Shown here: positions 8,645 through 16,908 of the stretch, in pieces
Layout: each line of letters begins with the position of its first letter
Numbering within the stretch: the first letter of the stretch is position 1
Assembly (NCBI RefSeq): GCF_900116515.1
Contig: NZ_FPBA01000023.1
Location: forward strand, 1 to 64,000
DNA: 64,000 nt
DNA from: Geodermatophilus amargosae
GTDB taxonomy: Bacteria > Actinomycetota > Actinomycetes > Mycobacteriales > Geodermatophilaceae
Direction of reading: 5' to 3'
Position numbers and translations under genes: made by a program
The notes under the pieces: generated by a model
Told to the model about the DNA's origin: nothing
Database searches by the model: none
The model's input: only the letters and a program-made list of their open reading frames with translations

Positions 8645-9328
8645 ATGCGCTCTGCCACGTCCTTCGTCGTGCTCGCGGCCGCGGCCGCGACCTTCCCGCT
8701 GTTCCTCGGCAGCCCGGCCTCGGCCGGCAGTCCAGGGGCGGACGTCCACCGCGCCCAGCTGCAGGCGGTGCCGCACGACCGGGCCGCCGACAGCGGCTCC
8801 GACGTGACCGGCACCGCCCGCCTCGTGTACCAGGGGGACGGCCGGCTGAACGTGCGGGTGACCGTCCGCGGCGCCAGCCCGGACCTGCCGCACCTGATGC
8901 ACATCCACGGCACGGAGCAGGCGCGCGCCGAGTGCCCGACCCTCGTCCACGCCCCCGGCGGCGTGGACGACCGGCTGATCGAGACCGTCGACGGGCTGGA
9001 CCGCTACGGCCCCATCCAGGTCACCTTCGCCACCCGAGGGGACACCAGCCCCGCCTCGGGCCTCGCGCTCGACCGGGCTCCGGTCGCCGACCGCAACGGG
9101 ACGGTCCAGTACTCGCGCACGGTGACGATCCCCGTCCCGATCGGCGCGCGTCTGGACGACATGCACGTGGTCGTCCACGGCGAGGACCTCGACGACGACG
9201 GCGTGTACGACCCCGGTCCCATCACCGCGCTGGGCGCTCCTCTCGAGGCGGAGCTGCCCGTGGCGTGCGGCGAGATCGACCCGGTCGGACACAGCCACGC
9301 GGGCGGAGCCGGTCACAGCCACGGCTGA
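8645..9328 (+). CDS. secreted CHRD/superoxide-dismutase-like protein
   Basis: A 227-aa exported protein. Residues 1-27 are a Sec signal peptide (hydrophobic VVLAAAAATFPLFLG, cleavage about ASA-GS). The mature part resembles CHRD/Cu-Zn SOD-like beta sandwiches (LPHLMHIHGTEQARAECPT, with paired histidines) and ends in a His-rich tail, GHSHAGGAGHSHG, that could bind metal. I chose ATG 8645 because the signal peptide starts there and GGGAG precedes it. Catalytic dismutase activity cannot be claimed, since a full set of copper and zinc ligands is not evident. Confidence 0.7.
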   Translation: MRSATSFVVLAAAAATFPLFLGSPASAGSPGADVHRAQLQAVPHDRAADSGSDVTGTARLVYQGDGRLNVRVTVRGASPDLPHLMHIHGTEQARAECPTLVHAPGGVDDRLIETVDGLDRYGPIQVTFATRGDTSPASGLALDRAPVADRNGTVQYSRTVTIPVPIGARLDDMHVVVHGEDLDDDGVYDPGPITALGAPLEAELPVACGEIDPVGHSHAGGAGHSHG

Positions 9329-9337
9329 GCGAGCCGC

Positions 9338-9382
9338 GACCGGCGGGCGGGGGCCCGAGGCGGTCCCCGCCCGTCGCGGTCC
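9338..9382. terminator. GC-rich hairpin between convergent genes
   Basis: GGGCGGGG at 9345-9352 pairs with CCCCGCCC at 9365-9372, extended by GACC/GGTC outer pairing with mismatches. It lies between the stop codons of the secreted protein and the response regulator and could serve both. Confidence 0.6.
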
Positions 9383-9397
9383 GACGGGCCGCAGGCG

Positions 9398-10042
9398 TCA
9401 GCGCAGGGGCACCAGCCCGGACTCGTAGGCGGCGATCACGGCCTGGGTGCGGTCGCGGGCGCCGAGCTTGCGCAGCAGCGCGCTGACGTGGGTCTTCACC
9501 GTCTGCAGGCCCAGGTACAGCTCGCCGGCGATCTCACCGTTGGACAGCCCGCGCGCCACGAGCACCAGGACCTCCCGCTCCCGCGGGGTGAGCTCCGGTG
9601 CCGGCCGCGACGCCACCGCCGGGGCGTGCTGCGCGGCCAGCGACCGGATCGCCGCGGGGAACAGCAGGCTCTCACCACCCGCCACGACGCGGACGGCGCC
9701 GACGATCTCGGCCGGCCGCGCCCGCTTGGGCAGGAACCCGTCCGCGCCGGCGGCCAGGGCGGCGTAGACGTTCTCGTCCTCGCCGAAGGTCGTGACGACG
9801 AGGACGCGCGGCGGCTCCGGCAGCCGGCGCCGCAGGTCGCGGGTGGCCTGGATGCCGTCGACGAGCGGCATGCGGATGTCCATGACGACGACGTCGGGAC
9901 GCAGCCGCGCCGCCAGCGGGACGACGACGGCGCCGTCGGCCGCCTCGCCGACGACCTCGATGTCGTCCCGGGCGTCGAGCACGGCCCGCAGCCCGCTGCG
10001 CACCAGCTCCTCGTCGTCGACCAGCAGCACGCGGATCGTCAC
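9398..10042 (-). CDS. NarL/FixJ-family response regulator
   Basis: A 214-aa response regulator. The receiver domain spans about 1-120, with the acidic pair DDEE near the start, the phospho-acceptor in VVVMDIRMP (about D55), a Thr in VVTTFGE and the conserved Lys in FLPKRARP. The LuxR-type HTH covers about 148-210 (LTPREREVLVLVARGLSNGEI). The start GTG overlaps the kinase stop by 4 bp, so kinase and regulator are co-translated. The divergent ABC exporter at 11305-12941 is the natural candidate target. Confidence 0.92.
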   Translation of the reverse strand: MTIRVLLVDDEELVRSGLRAVLDARDDIEVVGEAADGAVVVPLAARLRPDVVVMDIRMPLVDGIQATRDLRRRLPEPPRVLVVTTFGEDENVYAALAAGADGFLPKRARPAEIVGAVRVVAGGESLLFPAAIRSLAAQHAPAVASRPAPELTPREREVLVLVARGLSNGEIAGELYLGLQTVKTHVSALLRKLGARDRTQAVIAAYESGLVPLR

Positions 10043-11196
10043 GCGGACCCGCCCAGCGGCAGTCGGACCTCGACCCGCCACCCGTCCCCGTCCGGGCCGG
10101 CCAGCGCGGTCCCGCCGAGGACGGCGGCGCGCTCGTGCAGCCCGCGGACCCCGCTGCCCCCGCCGCGGCCGGCCACCACGGGAGCGGGGACGGGGTTGCG
10201 CACGCCCAGCAGCAGCTCGCCGTCGTCCACCCCGACCTCCAGCCGGACCGGCACGGGCCCCGCGTGCCGCAGCGCGTTGGTCAGCGCCTCCTGCACGATG
10301 CGGTAGGCCTCGCGCGAGAGCACCTCCGGCAGCCCGGCCACCGCGGCGTCGACCCGGACGTCGACCCGCGCGCCGGCCGCCTCCGCCGCGCGCACCAGCC
10401 CGCCGACGTCGGCCAGCGTCGGTGCGGCGGGCGCCGGTGAGGAGTCGCGCAGCAGCGCCAGCACCCGGTCGAGGTCGGCGGCGGCGGAGCGGGCGCTGTC
10501 CTCGATGGCGGCCAGCGCGCGGTCGACGAAGGCGGGGTCGCGGCCGGCGACGTCGCGGGCGGCGCCGGCCTGCAGCAGCGTGACGGTGAGCGCGTGGCCG
10601 ATCGAGTCGTGCAGCTCGGCGGCAAGCCGGGTGCGCTCGAGCAGCCGCTCGGTGCGGGCCTGCTGCGCGGCCAGCCGCTCGGCCGGCGACGGGTGCAGCA
10701 GGCGCCGCGCGACCGCGGCGGTCAGCGCGCCGAGACCGGCCAGGACGAGCACCCAGAGCAGCAGGACGACGACGGCCGGGGGGACGCCGGCGGCCGCGGG
10801 CACCCAGCGGCCGGGGAGCAGGCCGGCCAGCGTCCACACCGCGAGCGCGGTCAGCTCGGCTGCGAGCACGCCGAGCTCCACGCGGACGAGCAGCCACAGC
10901 AGCAGCCGGCCGCGCTCTCCCCAGGTGCGCGCCGGCTCGACCGTGACCTCGTCGTCGCCCGGGAGCAGGAGCGCGCGCGCCTGCACGCCCTCGCTGCGCC
11001 GGACCGCAGGGACGCACGCCAGCAGCGCCAGCAACGGCAGCGGGGCGAGGTGCAGCCCGGCGAGGGTGCGCGGCGCGGCGTCCTCCAGCCCGGGCCACAC
11101 CAGCGCGCAGGCGACGGCGACCCAGGCGCCGAGCGCCAGGTGCACGGCGCGCGTCCAGGTCGACCTGCCGGTCAGCAGACGGAGGACGCCGCGCAT
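10039..11196 (-). CDS. sensor histidine kinase, HisKA_3 family
   Basis: A 385-aa membrane kinase. The N-terminal half carries about four hydrophobic segments (for example WVAVACALVWPGL and VVVLLLWVLVLAGLGALTAAV). The dimerisation/phosphorylation helix contains LAAELHDSIGHALT, where His is the acceptor. The HATPase_c part follows (VQEALTNALRHAG as N box, GVRGLHERAAVLGG as G box). No large extracellular sensor domain is seen, as in DesK-like kinases that sense membrane state. It is co-transcribed with the response regulator and divergent from an ABC exporter. Confidence 0.9.
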   Translation of the reverse strand: MRGVLRLLTGRSTWTRAVHLALGAWVAVACALVWPGLEDAAPRTLAGLHLAPLPLLALLACVPAVRRSEGVQARALLLPGDDEVTVEPARTWGERGRLLLWLLVRVELGVLAAELTALAVWTLAGLLPGRWVPAAAGVPPAVVVLLLWVLVLAGLGALTAAVARRLLHPSPAERLAAQQARTERLLERTRLAAELHDSIGHALTVTLLQAGAARDVAGRDPAFVDRALAAIEDSARSAAADLDRVLALLRDSSPAPAAPTLADVGGLVRAAEAAGARVDVRVDAAVAGLPEVLSREAYRIVQEALTNALRHAGPVPVRLEVGVDDGELLLGVRNPVPAPVVAGRGGGSGVRGLHERAAVLGGTALAGPDGDGWRVEVRLPLGGSA

Positions 11197-11304
11197 GCCC
11201 CGATCATGTCGCGGCGCGGCCGGTCGCGACCTCCCGCCGGGGAGGGAGGAGGACGGACCGCGCGGGGGAGGCGGGGAGCCGGCCCCGCGCGCGACCGTTC
11301 CGTC

Positions 11305-12201
11305 GTGATCGAGGTACGCGGGCTGACCAAGCGCTACGGAGAGGTCGTCGCGGTGGACGACCTGACCTTCGACGTCCCCGAGGGCACCGTCACCGCTTTC
11401 CTCGGGCGCAACGGGGCGGGCAAGTCCACGACGCTGCGGATGCTGCTCGGGTTGGACCGGCCGACGGCGGGCACCGCCCGGATCGGGGGGCGCGCCTACG
11501 CCGACCTCGAACGGCCGCTGCGCTCGGTCGGCGCCCTGCTCGACAGCAGCGCGGCGCACCCGGCGCGCACCGCGCGCGACCACCTGCGCTGGCTGGCCGC
11601 CAGCAACGCCCTGCCCGCGCACCGGGTCCGCGAGGTGCTCGACCTGGTCGGCCTGCGGTCCGCAGCCGGCCGCCGGGTCCGCGGGTTCTCCCTGGGCATG
11701 CGGCAGCGGCTGGGCATCGCGGCCGCCCTGCTCGGCGACCCGCCGGTGCTGCTGCTCGACGAGCCGGTCAACGGACTCGACGCCGAAGGCATCCGCTGGT
11801 CGCGGGCGTTCCTGCGCGGTCTGGCCGCCGACGGGCGCACGGTCCTGGTCTCCAGCCACCTGATGGGCGAGGTGGCGCAGACCGCCGACCACCTGCTGGT
11901 CGTCGGCTCCGGCCGGCTGCTGGCCGACACGCCCCTGCCGGCCTTCCTGGCCGAGCACACCGCGCGCCGGGTGAGGGTCCGCACGGCGCAGCCCGACCGC
12001 CTGCGCGGCCTGCTGCTCGCGGCCGGCGCCACCGTCACCCGCGACGACGGCGCGCTGCGGGTCTTCGGGGTCGACGCGGCGCACGTCGGCGCGGTCGCGG
12101 CGCGGCACGGTGTCCCGCTGCTGGAGCTCGGGTCCGACGGCCGGTCGCTGGAGGACGCCTTCCTCGAGCTCACCGCGGCGACCCGGGAGGCGGCCGCGTG
12201 A
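11305..12201 (+). CDS. ABC transporter ATP-binding protein
   Basis: A 298-aa ABC ATPase of the DrrA/CcmA-like drug and bacitracin exporter type. Walker A is GRNGAGKST (about 36-44), the signature is FSLGMRQRL, Walker B is VLLLDEPVNGLD, and the switch His is in VLVSSHLMGE. The last ~75 residues form the extra C-terminal domain typical of this group. The GTG at 11305 begins immediately with the conserved VIEVRGLTKRYG. Its stop overlaps the permease start. It resembles the ABC protein at 58353-59255 along its whole length. Confidence 0.92.
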   Translation: MIEVRGLTKRYGEVVAVDDLTFDVPEGTVTAFLGRNGAGKSTTLRMLLGLDRPTAGTARIGGRAYADLERPLRSVGALLDSSAAHPARTARDHLRWLAASNALPAHRVREVLDLVGLRSAAGRRVRGFSLGMRQRLGIAAALLGDPPVLLLDEPVNGLDAEGIRWSRAFLRGLAADGRTVLVSSHLMGEVAQTADHLLVVGSGRLLADTPLPAFLAEHTARRVRVRTAQPDRLRGLLLAAGATVTRDDGALRVFGVDAAHVGAVAARHGVPLLELGSDGRSLEDAFLELTAATREAAA

Positions 12202-12941
12202 CCGCCGTGCTGCGGGCCGAGTGGATCAAGGCGACGACGCTGCGGTCGACCTGGCTCACCCTGCTCGGCTACGTCGTCGCGGTGGCCGGCATCGGCGTGG
12301 GCGTCGTCGCCTCGGTGGGGGACGTCGAGGCCGCGCAGCCGGACTACGACCCCGGGACGATCGCCTTCTACGGCCTCAACTTCGGCCACGTCGCCGTCAT
12401 CGTGCTGGCCGTGCTCCTGACCGCGGGGGAGTACGCGCGGAAGACCGTGCACACGTCCCTGGTCGCCGTGCCGCGGCGGGGCGCCTTCCTGGCCGCCAAG
12501 CTCACCGTCGGTGCGGTCCTCGTGCTGGTCACGGCGGCCGCCACCGCCCTGGCCACCCTGCTGCTCACCCAGGCGGTGCTCGGCGCGCCGGGGGTCTCCC
12601 TGGCCACGCCGGGCATGCTGCGCGCCACGGTCGCGGCCGCGCTGTACCCGACGCTGCTCGCCGTCGTCTGCATGGCCGTCGGCATGCTGGTGCGCGACCA
12701 GGCGGGGGCTCTCGCCCTGCTCGTCCCGTTCTTCTTCCTGCTCTCGCCCCTCCTGGAACTCGTGCCGGTGCTGCAGCGGGCCGCGGTCTTCCTGCCCGAC
12801 CGCGCCGGAGCGGTCGCGGTGCGGCTGCACAGCCGGCCGATCGACGTCTTCGGGCCGGTGGCCGGGCTCGGGATCCTGGCGCTGTGGGCGGCCGCCGCCG
12901 CGCTCCTGGCGTGGTGGGCGCTGCGCCGCCGCGACGCGTGA
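12198..12941 (+). CDS. ABC-2 type transporter permease
   Basis: A 247-aa integral membrane protein with about six hydrophobic helices, starting with the typical AEWIKATTLRSTWLTLL amphipathic entry. The GTG start overlaps the ATPase stop (GTGA), so the two form one exporter. The substrate is unknown; the adjacent two-component system suggests an antibiotic- or envelope-stress-induced efflux pump. Confidence 0.88.
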   Translation: MTAVLRAEWIKATTLRSTWLTLLGYVVAVAGIGVGVVASVGDVEAAQPDYDPGTIAFYGLNFGHVAVIVLAVLLTAGEYARKTVHTSLVAVPRRGAFLAAKLTVGAVLVLVTAAATALATLLLTQAVLGAPGVSLATPGMLRATVAAALYPTLLAVVCMAVGMLVRDQAGALALLVPFFFLLSPLLELVPVLQRAAVFLPDRAGAVAVRLHSRPIDVFGPVAGLGILALWAAAAALLAWWALRRRDA

Positions 12942-12970
12942 GACGACACCGCGACGCGTGAGAGGACACC
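12931..12970 (+). repeat. two 20-bp tandem copies across the permease stop
   Basis: Units 12931-12950 and 12951-12970 differ at one base. The first includes the permease's own last codons and TGA, so the second is a short tandem duplication of the gene end. It adds a second in-frame stop copy but no coding change. Confidence 0.7.
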
Positions 12971-13293
12971 GCGGCGCCGTCGGGGGCAGGGACGGCGTCG
13001 CGGCTGTTCGTCCCCGGGGGTGTGGCGCCACGAGGGACCCCGGGAGCTCCACCGCGCACCGGCGGCGCGGACGAGAGGGAGCGTCACCGGGTCCGGGGCG
13101 ACGGGGAGTGCTTACCACCCCGGCGGGGAGCCGACCAGGCGGACGGCCGATCCGCCCGGCCGGCGCCGGGGCCTGGGAGAGTGGTCCGCGTCAGGGGCCG
13201 GCGCGCAGCCCGGCCCGGACACGAGCGGCGGGTGCCCGGCGGTCCGCCGGGCCGGCCGGCTCGCCGTGGGCACCGAGTGGACGGACGTGCGAC
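12942..13293. other. 352-bp non-coding region before the GAF-ANTAR pair
   Basis: Apart from the short duplication at its left end I see no gene, terminator hairpin or recognisable promoter here. It should hold the promoter of the downstream GAF-ANTAR operon. Confidence 0.35.
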
Positions 13294-14058
13294 GTGGCCG
13301 GAGTGCGGGTGGCCGGCATCCTGGCCGCGCTCGTGGCCGCCGGCCCGTCCGCGTCCTGGCCGGACCACCTGGTGGAGGCCTGCCGGCGCGCGACCGGGGT
13401 GACCGGCGTGGGCCTGGCGCTGGTGGACCACACCGGCGTGAGCGGCGTCGTCGCGGCGACTCCCGGCGTCGGCCGGGAGCTCGAGGACCTGCAGTTCTCC
13501 CTCGGGGAGGGCCCCTGCACGGAGGCGTCCCGCTCGGGTCGCCCGGTGATGTGTCCCGACCTCGCCGACGACGGCGGGACCCGGTGGCCGGCGTTCGCCC
13601 GGGGGGCCGGGCGGGCCGGCGTGTCCGCCGCGTTCACCTTCCCGCTGCAGGTGGGCGCGATCGCCCTCGGCGTCCTCGACCTCTACCGGACCGAGACCGG
13701 ACCGCTGCGCGGGCCGTACCTGACCGAGGCGGTGGCCCACGCCGACGCGGCGGTCGCGGTGCTGCTGCACCTGCAGGGGCGCGACGACGAGGCGGGCGCG
13801 ACCGGCCTGGCCGACCTGGCCGACCGGCGGGCGGTGGTGCACCAGGCGGCCGGGATGGTCGCCGTGCAGCTCGACGTCGACGTCGCCGACGCACTGCGTG
13901 CGCTGCGCGCCCACGCGTGGGCGCACGACCGGGCGATCGGCGACGTCGCCGGCGACGTGGTGGCACGACGACTGCGATTCCACGACAGTGGGAACGGCAC
14001 GGCCGGGGGTGCGGGGGTCCGTCACCCGGGTCCCGGACCTGGAGGGGAGCCCGCGTGA
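13294..14058 (+). CDS. GAF and ANTAR domain protein
   Basis: A 254-aa protein. A GAF-like sensor covers about 20-165 (LQFSLGEGPCTEASRSGRPV, the typical GEGPC turn) and an ANTAR RNA-binding domain about 175-235 (VVHQAAGMVAVQLDVDVADALRAL). ANTAR proteins bind paired hexaloop hairpins in mRNA leaders and block termination. GTG codons at 13294, 13303 and 13309 are all possible starts; none has a clear ribosome-binding site. It overlaps the next GAF-ANTAR gene by 4 bp. The two ANTAR domains could act as a heterodimer, which is inference. Confidence 0.8.
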   Translation: MAGVRVAGILAALVAAGPSASWPDHLVEACRRATGVTGVGLALVDHTGVSGVVAATPGVGRELEDLQFSLGEGPCTEASRSGRPVMCPDLADDGGTRWPAFARGAGRAGVSAAFTFPLQVGAIALGVLDLYRTETGPLRGPYLTEAVAHADAAVAVLLHLQGRDDEAGATGLADLADRRAVVHQAAGMVAVQLDVDVADALRALRAHAWAHDRAIGDVAGDVVARRLRFHDSGNGTAGGAGVRHPGPGPGGEPA

Positions 14059-14768
14059 CCGCCCGAGAAGAGCTCATCGCCGACGCGTTCGTGCAACTGG
14101 CAGACACGCTCGTCGCGGAGTTCGACGTCCTGGACTTCCTGCACGTCCTCGTCGAGCGCGCCGTCGAGCTCCTCGACGCCGACGCCGGCGGGATCATGCT
14201 GGCCGACCAGCGCGGCGGGCTGGAGGTCATGGCCGCCTCCAGCCACGAGGTCCACCTGGTCGAGCTGTTCGAGCTGCAGAACGAGGAGGGCCCCTGCCTC
14301 GAGGCGTTCCGCTCGGGCCTGGCGGTGACCCGGCCCGACCCCGCGGCGATGCGGGTCTCGTGGCCGGCGTTCACCGAGCGGCTCGAGGAGGCCGGCTTCG
14401 CCTCGGCGCAGGCCGTGCCCATGCGCCTGCGCGACGAGGTGGTCGGCGCGCTCAACGTCTTCCGGGTGACCCCGGGCGCGCTGAGCGACTCGGACATGAA
14501 GCTCGCGCGGGCGCTCGCCGACATCGCCACCATCAGCCTGCTGCAGGAGCGCAGCATGCGCGCCCGCGACCGGCTCGCCGAGCAGCTGCAGGGGGCACTC
14601 AACAGCCGGGTGCTGATCGAGCAGGCCAAGGGGGTCCTCGCCGAACGCGGCGGGCTGGAGGTCGGGCAGGCCTTCAGGGCGCTGCGCGACCACGCCCGGC
14701 GCAGCGGCACCCCCCTGGCCGAGGTCGCCTCCGCCGTCGTGCACGGGCGGTTGCGCCTCGGTCGCTGA
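14055..14768 (+). CDS. GAF and ANTAR domain protein, second of the pair
   Basis: A 237-aa protein with the same architecture as its upstream neighbour: GAF about 25-165 (LQNEEGPCLEAFRSG) and ANTAR about 175-235 (NSRVLIEQAKGVLAERGGLE, with the conserved Q-A-K-G). It is better conserved than the first ANTAR domain. GGAGGGGAG precedes the overlapping GTG start. The ligand sensed by the GAF domain and the RNA targets are unknown. Confidence 0.88.
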   Translation: MTAREELIADAFVQLADTLVAEFDVLDFLHVLVERAVELLDADAGGIMLADQRGGLEVMAASSHEVHLVELFELQNEEGPCLEAFRSGLAVTRPDPAAMRVSWPAFTERLEEAGFASAQAVPMRLRDEVVGALNVFRVTPGALSDSDMKLARALADIATISLLQERSMRARDRLAEQLQGALNSRVLIEQAKGVLAERGGLEVGQAFRALRDHARRSGTPLAEVASAVVHGRLRLGR

Positions 14769-14856
14769 CGCCCGGCGGGCTGAGCCGTACGGGGTTACCG
14801 TTGCGGTACTGCCCCGGACCCGGCGGTGATCCCGTCCCGTCCGACGAAGGCGCCGT

Positions 14857-15960
14857 GTGACCTCCACCTCGATCGACCCGTCGCTCCCCGCCGCCGGCAG
14901 GGAAGCGGTCCGCCGTCCCCGGACGGCGCGCCAGACGACCACGTACTCCGAGCTGTCCCGCCGCGTGCAGGACGCCGGCCTCCTCCGCCGCCGGTACGCC
15001 TGGTACTGGACGCAGATGCTGCTCATGACCGGCGCCTTCGCCGGCGTGTGGGTCGCCTTCGGCCTGCTCGGCGACTCCTGGCTGCAACTGCTGGTCGCGG
15101 CCGCCCTCGCCGTCGTCATGGCGCAGTTCGGTTTCCTCGGCCACGACGCGGCGCACCGGCAGGTCTTCGCCTCGGCACGCTGGAACGACTGGGCGGCGCG
15201 CATCATGGCCGGGGCCTTCGCCGGGCTCAGCGCCGGCTGGTGGGGACACAAGCACAACCGGCACCACAGCGCCCCCAACCAGGAGGGCCGCGACCCCGAC
15301 ATCGCACCCGGCGTGGTCGCCTTCACCCCGGCCGTCGCGCAGGCCCGGACCGGCTTCGGTGCCTGGTTCGCCGCCCGCCAGGGCTGGGCGTTCTTCCCCC
15401 TGCTGCTGCTGGAGGGCCTGAGCCTCCACGTCGCCAGCCTGCAGGTGCTGGCGGCGCGGCGGGACCTCAAGTTCCGGCGGGTCGAGCTCGTGCTGGTCGT
15501 CGGCCGGCTCGCCGGCTACGTCGCCGTCCTGCTGCTGGTGCTCCCGCCCGGCAAGGCGGCCGCGTTCCTCGCCGTCCAGCTCGGCCTCTTCGGGGTGCTG
15601 CTCGGTGGCTCGTTCGCGCCGAACCACAAGGGGATGCCGATCGTGCCGGAGGGCGCCCGCGTGGACTTCCTCCGCCGGCAGGTGCTCGTCTCCCGCAACA
15701 TCGACGGCGGCCCGCTGACCGACCTGGCGATGGGCGGCCTGAACTACCAGATCGAGCACCACCTCTTCCCGAGCATGCCGCGGCCCAACCTGCGGCGCGC
15801 CCAGCCGATCGTGCGGGCCTTCTGCCGGGAGGTCGGTGTGAACTACACCCAGACCAGCCTGGTCGGCTCGTACCGCATCGTGGTCCGGTACCTCAACCGC
15901 GTCGGGTTGGGGGAGCGGGACCCCTTCACCTGCCCGCTGGTGCAGAGCTCACGCAACTGA
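14857..15960 (+). CDS. membrane fatty acid desaturase
   Basis: A 367-aa di-iron desaturase. The three histidine boxes are present: GHDAAHRQVF (HxxxH), GHKHNRHHSAPN (HxxxHH) and QIEHHLFP (QxxHH). The Gln in the last box is typical of front-end acyl-lipid or acyl-CoA desaturases, including mycobacterial DesA3-like enzymes. Two pairs of membrane helices surround them. It probably introduces a double bond into membrane fatty acids using ferredoxin or an oxidoreductase; no electron-transfer partner is adjacent. GTG is the assigned start. Confidence 0.88.
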   Translation: MTSTSIDPSLPAAGREAVRRPRTARQTTTYSELSRRVQDAGLLRRRYAWYWTQMLLMTGAFAGVWVAFGLLGDSWLQLLVAAALAVVMAQFGFLGHDAAHRQVFASARWNDWAARIMAGAFAGLSAGWWGHKHNRHHSAPNQEGRDPDIAPGVVAFTPAVAQARTGFGAWFAARQGWAFFPLLLLEGLSLHVASLQVLAARRDLKFRRVELVLVVGRLAGYVAVLLLVLPPGKAAAFLAVQLGLFGVLLGGSFAPNHKGMPIVPEGARVDFLRRQVLVSRNIDGGPLTDLAMGGLNYQIEHHLFPSMPRPNLRRAQPIVRAFCREVGVNYTQTSLVGSYRIVVRYLNRVGLGERDPFTCPLVQSSRN

Positions 15961-15961
15961 C

Positions 15962-15980
15962 CTCCGCGTTTGCCGCGGAG
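15962..15980 (+). terminator. short hairpin after the desaturase
   Basis: CTCCGCG pairs with CGCGGAG around a TTTGC loop, two bases after the desaturase stop. The stem is 7 bp and perfect; there is no T tract. Confidence 0.5.
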
Positions 15981-16033
15981 TGGCACCGGTCACACCCTCC
16001 CTCGGAAGCGTCCCGCGACGGAGGAGGATGGCG

Positions 16034-16900
16034 ATGACCACCAAGGTGGAGAAGTCGATCCAGGTCGACGTACCGGTCCGCACGGCGTACGACCAGTGGA
16101 CCCAGTTCGAGGACTTCCCGCACTTCATGGGCGGTGTGAAGGAGGTCCGGCAACTCGACGACCGGCGCCTGCACTGGGTGGCCGAGATAGCGGGCGTCCG
16201 TCGGGAGTGGGAGGCCGCCGTCCTCGAGCAGGAGCCCGACCGGAAGGTCGCCTGGGCCGCGACGAGCGGTGCGACCAACGCCGGAGCGGTCCGCTTCCAG
16301 CCGGCCGGAGCCGACTCGACGATCGTGTACCTCGAGCTGGAGTACGAGCCCGAGGGCGTCGTGGAGAAGGTGGGCGACAAGCTCGGGATCGTCGACCGGC
16401 AGGTCCGGTCCGACCTCGAGCGGTTCAAGGCGCTGGTCGAGAGCCAGGGGTACGCCAGCGGCTCCTGGCGCGGCTCGATCAACGAGGGGGTCGACGTCGG
16501 GACCCCCACGGCGCAGACCGCCTACCGCTCGGAGGGGGACAGCGGCAAGGCCGGCCTGTCCGGCAAGGCCGTCGCGGCCGGGGTGGCGGCGGTGGCCGGA
16601 GCGGCCGTCGCCGGCGTCGCCGCGGCGACGTCGGGCTCGTCGGGCGGCACGCGGCAGGAGACCGGGACGGAGACGCCGGTTCGCCCGCAGCCCGGCACGG
16701 AGACGGCGGAGGGGGTCGTCCAGCCGCAGGAGGTCACCGTCGTCGACCAGCCCCCGGCGGACACGATCGTGCGCGACGACGTGCTGGTCGAGGCGTCCGA
16801 CCCCGAGGGCTACACCGCGGACTCCTCGACCGAGGGCGTCGAGCGGGGCACCCGCCGGGACGGCGACGACCCGATGATCGGCGGCGGCAGCCAGCGCTAG
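16034..16900 (+). CDS. SRPBCC family protein with low-complexity C-terminus
   Basis: A 288-aa protein. Residues 1-150 are a polyketide-cyclase/START-like SRPBCC fold of the type found in mycobacterial coenzyme Q-binding-like proteins (VPVRTAYDQWTQFEDFPHFM). The rest has an Ala/Val-rich hydrophobic segment (about 180-205) and an acidic tail. ATG at 16034 is chosen over ATG 16028 because AGGAGG ends at 16027, leaving proper spacing only for the second ATG. The ligand is unknown; the hydrophobic segment may anchor it to the membrane. Confidence 0.75.
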   Translation: MTTKVEKSIQVDVPVRTAYDQWTQFEDFPHFMGGVKEVRQLDDRRLHWVAEIAGVRREWEAAVLEQEPDRKVAWAATSGATNAGAVRFQPAGADSTIVYLELEYEPEGVVEKVGDKLGIVDRQVRSDLERFKALVESQGYASGSWRGSINEGVDVGTPTAQTAYRSEGDSGKAGLSGKAVAAGVAAVAGAAVAGVAAATSGSSGGTRQETGTETPVRPQPGTETAEGVVQPQEVTVVDQPPADTIVRDDVLVEASDPEGYTADSSTEGVERGTRRDGDDPMIGGGSQR

Positions 16901-16908
16901 TCCGGCGG

